Origin: Candidatus Bipolaricaulota bacterium
GTDB lineage: Bacteria; Bipolaricaulota; Bipolaricaulia; UBA7950; UBA9294
Reading direction: 5' to 3'
Assembly (NCBI GenBank): GCA_030612485.1
Contig: JAUWNS010000140.1
Span: 1-6,306, forward strand
Length of the DNA stretch: 6,306 bases
Numbering within the stretch: the first letter of the stretch is position 1; each line of letters starts with the position of its first letter. Positions 4,781 to 6,306 of the stretch are shown in pieces. The translations under genes were made by a program, and so were the position numbers. The notes beneath the pieces were generated by a model. The model was given only the letters and a program-made list of their open reading frames with translations, was not told the DNA's origin and searched no databases.

Positions 4781-6243
4781 TTTCGGCGGCGACGAATCTC
4801 CCGCCACAGCACCGTGGCGAGCCCAACGATCGCAAAGAATAGATAGAGCGGAAGGTCCCCCAGTTCGGTGTAGATGGAGTGTCCTTCCACGTGTGATAGA
4901 TCGGCTCTTATAATCCCCTCTCCGATCGTTTCAGCAATGATCTTCCCTTGAGGGTTAACCACCCCGGATATTCCGCCGTTCGCCGCCTGGATCGTGTAGC
5001 GCCGCGTCTCGACCGCGCGGAAGACCGCGTTCGCGAAGTGTGCATCTACCTCCGAACTCTTGAGGAACCAGGCGTCGTTCGTCACGGTGACGAGGAGGGT
5101 GGCCCCTTGCCGGGTGAGCTCCCGCGCCGCAGTGGGAAAGGTGGACTCGAAGCAGATAGGTGTACCTATACCGCCGATCGGGGAGAACTCCTCCCCTCGC
5201 GAGAGCTCCTGGGGGAGGAACGAGGCGATGAGACGCTTCAGCCCGATCCGTTCGAGGAGGCCGCGGCAAGGAATCGTCTCCCCGAACGGGACAGGACGGA
5301 CCATGTCATAGATATCGATGATCTTCCCGCTTGAGGAGAGGAGGACGACGCTGTTGTAGATCTTCCCGCTGCGGATATCCCCTGTGCCGAAGAGGACGGA
5401 GGCGTGAGCCTCTTGCGCGAGGCGGCTAAACTCCGGAAGGAGCCGCTCGTCGCGCAGGATGTAGCCGGGGAGGATCGACTCGGGAAAGATTATGAGATCG
5501 GGTGTGCTGGCAACGGCCTCTTTCCCGAGGGCGATGTAGTCTTCAAGCAGTGGGAGGAGGTTCCTCCCATCGAGCTTAATCTCCTGGGGAACGTCCGAGG
5601 AGACGACCGCGACGGTGAGAGGGTTCTTTGCAGGCGGAAGGGGAACGAGCGAGAACGAGAGGAGGAGTCCGATCATCCCCAATCCTATCGCCAGGTAGAG
5701 GACCTTCTTCTTTTGCAGCGCGAGGTAGAACGCGGTATTTGTGAAGACGATCGTGGCGGTGAGACCCCACGGCCCAGCAACTGAGACTATCTGAATCAAT
5801 AAAGGGTATTTATAGAGGCTCTGGTAAAGGGAGGAGAATCCCATTCCTAGAGGGCCGTGGCTCCGTAGGATCTCAAGGAGGGTGAACACGATCGGGGAGA
5901 GGAGCAGAAGTCCCCAAACGGGACCCCACCTGCGTCTGCTCCACCGGATCAGCCCCCCGAAGAGGGCGAAGTAAAGGGAAAGGTAGACGATGAGAAGGAG
6001 AACACCGGGTATGATGAGCGGGTTGAACCGGTAGAGGGTGAAGAGCCAGCGCAGGTCAACGAGGAAGAAGGCGACCCCGACCGCAATCCCGGTGAGAAAG
6101 CCGTTCCCTTCTGCGAGGAGGGCGAGAAACGGGACGAGGACGACGAAGACGAGAAGGCCGAATGGGAACCCCGGCATGGCGAGGGCGATCCCCCCGCCGG
6201 CTAAGAGTGCGCAAATGACTTTTCTCCCACGGTAACCGGTCAT
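4777..6243 (-). CDS. lnt: Apolipoprotein N-acyltransferase (Lnt) family protein with altered catalytic residues
   Basis: Lnt transfers an acyl chain from phospholipid to the N-terminal cysteine of diacylated lipoproteins, at the periplasmic face of the inner membrane. The 488-residue length and about eight membrane helices (near 9-26, 28-45, 49-68, 77-99, 106-126, 152-176, 181-202 and 464-483) fit the family, with the nitrilase-fold domain at about 208-455. Visible family motifs are FPES with Glu255, VPFGE (318-322), PICFES with the nucleophile Cys364, and TNDAWF (388-393). Two positions deviate. The catalytic lysine of the usual YDKxxxVPFGE motif is Met314 (YDMVRPVPFGE), and the tryptophan of the E. 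coli QSLKWD motif is Leu224 (QEIKLD). Activity is therefore uncertain. The ATG at 6243 has no good Shine-Dalgarno sequence, but the N-terminus matches the family, so the start is likely right. The gene converges on two lipoprotein genes and diverges from a probable lgt. Confidence 0.9.
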   Translation of the reverse strand: MTGYRGRKVICALLAGGGIALAMPGFPFGLLVFVVLVPFLALLAEGNGFLTGIAVGVAFFLVDLRWLFTLYRFNPLIIPGVLLLIVYLSLYFALFGGLIRWSRRRWGPVWGLLLLSPIVFTLLEILRSHGPLGMGFSSLYQSLYKYPLLIQIVSVAGPWGLTATIVFTNTAFYLALQKKKVLYLAIGLGMIGLLLSFSLVPLPPAKNPLTVAVVSSDVPQEIKLDGRNLLPLLEDYIALGKEAVASTPDLIIFPESILPGYILRDERLLPEFSRLAQEAHASVLFGTGDIRSGKIYNSVVLLSSSGKIIDIYDMVRPVPFGETIPCRGLLERIGLKRLIASFLPQELSRGEEFSPIGGIGTPICFESTFPTAARELTRQGATLLVTVTNDAWFLKSSEVDAHFANAVFRAVETRRYTIQAANGGISGVVNPQGKIIAETIGEGIIRADLSHVEGHSIYTELGDLPLYLFFAIVGLATVLWREIRRRRN

Positions 6244-6252
6244 ATACTTCGT

Positions 6253-6280
6253 ATCATATCGATAAACGGGGGAAAGTCAT
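6253..6280 (-). promoter_or_regulatory. Candidate promoter of lnt
   Basis: On the minus strand ATGACT (6280-6275) and TATGAT (6258-6253) are separated by 16 bases and match the sigma-70 -35 and -10 consensus at four and five of six bases. The -10 box ends nine bases before the lnt ATG, so the transcript would be leaderless or nearly so, which agrees with the missing Shine-Dalgarno sequence. The -35 box overlaps the start codon of the divergent gene. The plus-strand promoter of that gene was not identified. Confidence 0.45.
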
Positions 6281-6306
6281 GCATCCGATCTTGCTGCAAC
6301 TAGGGC
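6279..6306 (+). CDS. lgt: Start of probable prolipoprotein diacylglyceryl transferase (Lgt), cut by the window edge
   Basis: Nine codons from ATG 6279 read MHPILLQLG, preceded by a GGGGGA ribosome-binding sequence (6268-6273) five bases upstream. Many Lgt proteins begin in this way (M-H-P-hydrophobic-hydrophobic-x-hydrophobic-G), just before the first membrane helix. Lgt transfers diacylglycerol to the lipobox cysteine, the first step of the pathway whose last step is Lnt, encoded divergently 35 bases away. The neighbouring lipoproteins and lnt support the call, but nine residues are too few for certainty; another gene with a similar start is possible. Confidence 0.5.

Noticed and set aside
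4948..5784. Plus-strand frames of 128 and 126 codons (4948-5334, 5404-5784)
   Set aside because: They are antisense to the conserved nitrilase domain of the Lnt homologue; their charged low-complexity products are typical of shadows of GC-rich genes.

Overview
The window comes from a bacterial chromosome of moderately high GC. It carries two lipoproteins, a membrane nitrilase-fold acyltransferase and an ECF sigma factor, so it belongs to a bacterium with an elaborate lipoprotein envelope. The mix of PKD, PD40-propeller and DUF11-like lipoproteins with an ECF sigma factor paired to a glycogen-binding-domain membrane protein would fit an uncultured lineage such as Bipolaricaulota/Acetothermia. 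That placement is a guess from gene content, and no marker gene in the window decides it. No rRNA, tRNA, CRISPR array, transposase or phage gene was seen.

Layout. (1) Positions 1-1890, minus strand: a tight three-gene cassette read from right to left. It holds an ECF sigma factor (1258-1890), a single-pass membrane protein placed like an anti-sigma factor but ending in an AMPK-beta/CBM48-type glycogen-binding domain (687-1271), and a secreted helical protein of unknown function (690 down to the window edge, no stop reached). The genes overlap by 14 and 4 bases, so they are probably translationally coupled. (2) Positions 1891-2033: a divergent intergenic region with the control signals for both sides. 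(3) Positions 2034-4697, plus strand: two lipoprotein genes, each behind a near-perfect Shine-Dalgarno sequence. One is a PKD plus six-bladed PD40 propeller protein; the other has an Ig-like domain, a beta-rich middle and a DUF11/CARDB-like end. The 3' end of the first, with its GC-rich hairpin, recurs as a second copy after the second gene. (4) Positions 4777-6243, minus strand: an Lnt-family apolipoprotein N-acyltransferase, convergent with the lipoproteins. (5) Positions 6279-6306, plus strand: the first nine codons of a gene divergent from lnt, whose start resembles lgt.

How they fit together. The right half links lipoprotein substrates with the enzymes that modify them: Lgt adds diacylglycerol to the lipobox cysteine and Lnt adds the third acyl chain. 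The left half looks like a cell-surface signalling cassette in which an extracytoplasmic carbohydrate-binding fold may control sigma-factor release. Whether it regulates the divergent lipoprotein genes cannot be told from the sequence alone. The most notable oddities are the sensor architecture of the anti-sigma candidate, loss of the expected catalytic lysine in the Lnt homologue, and the duplicated gene-end/hairpin segment.
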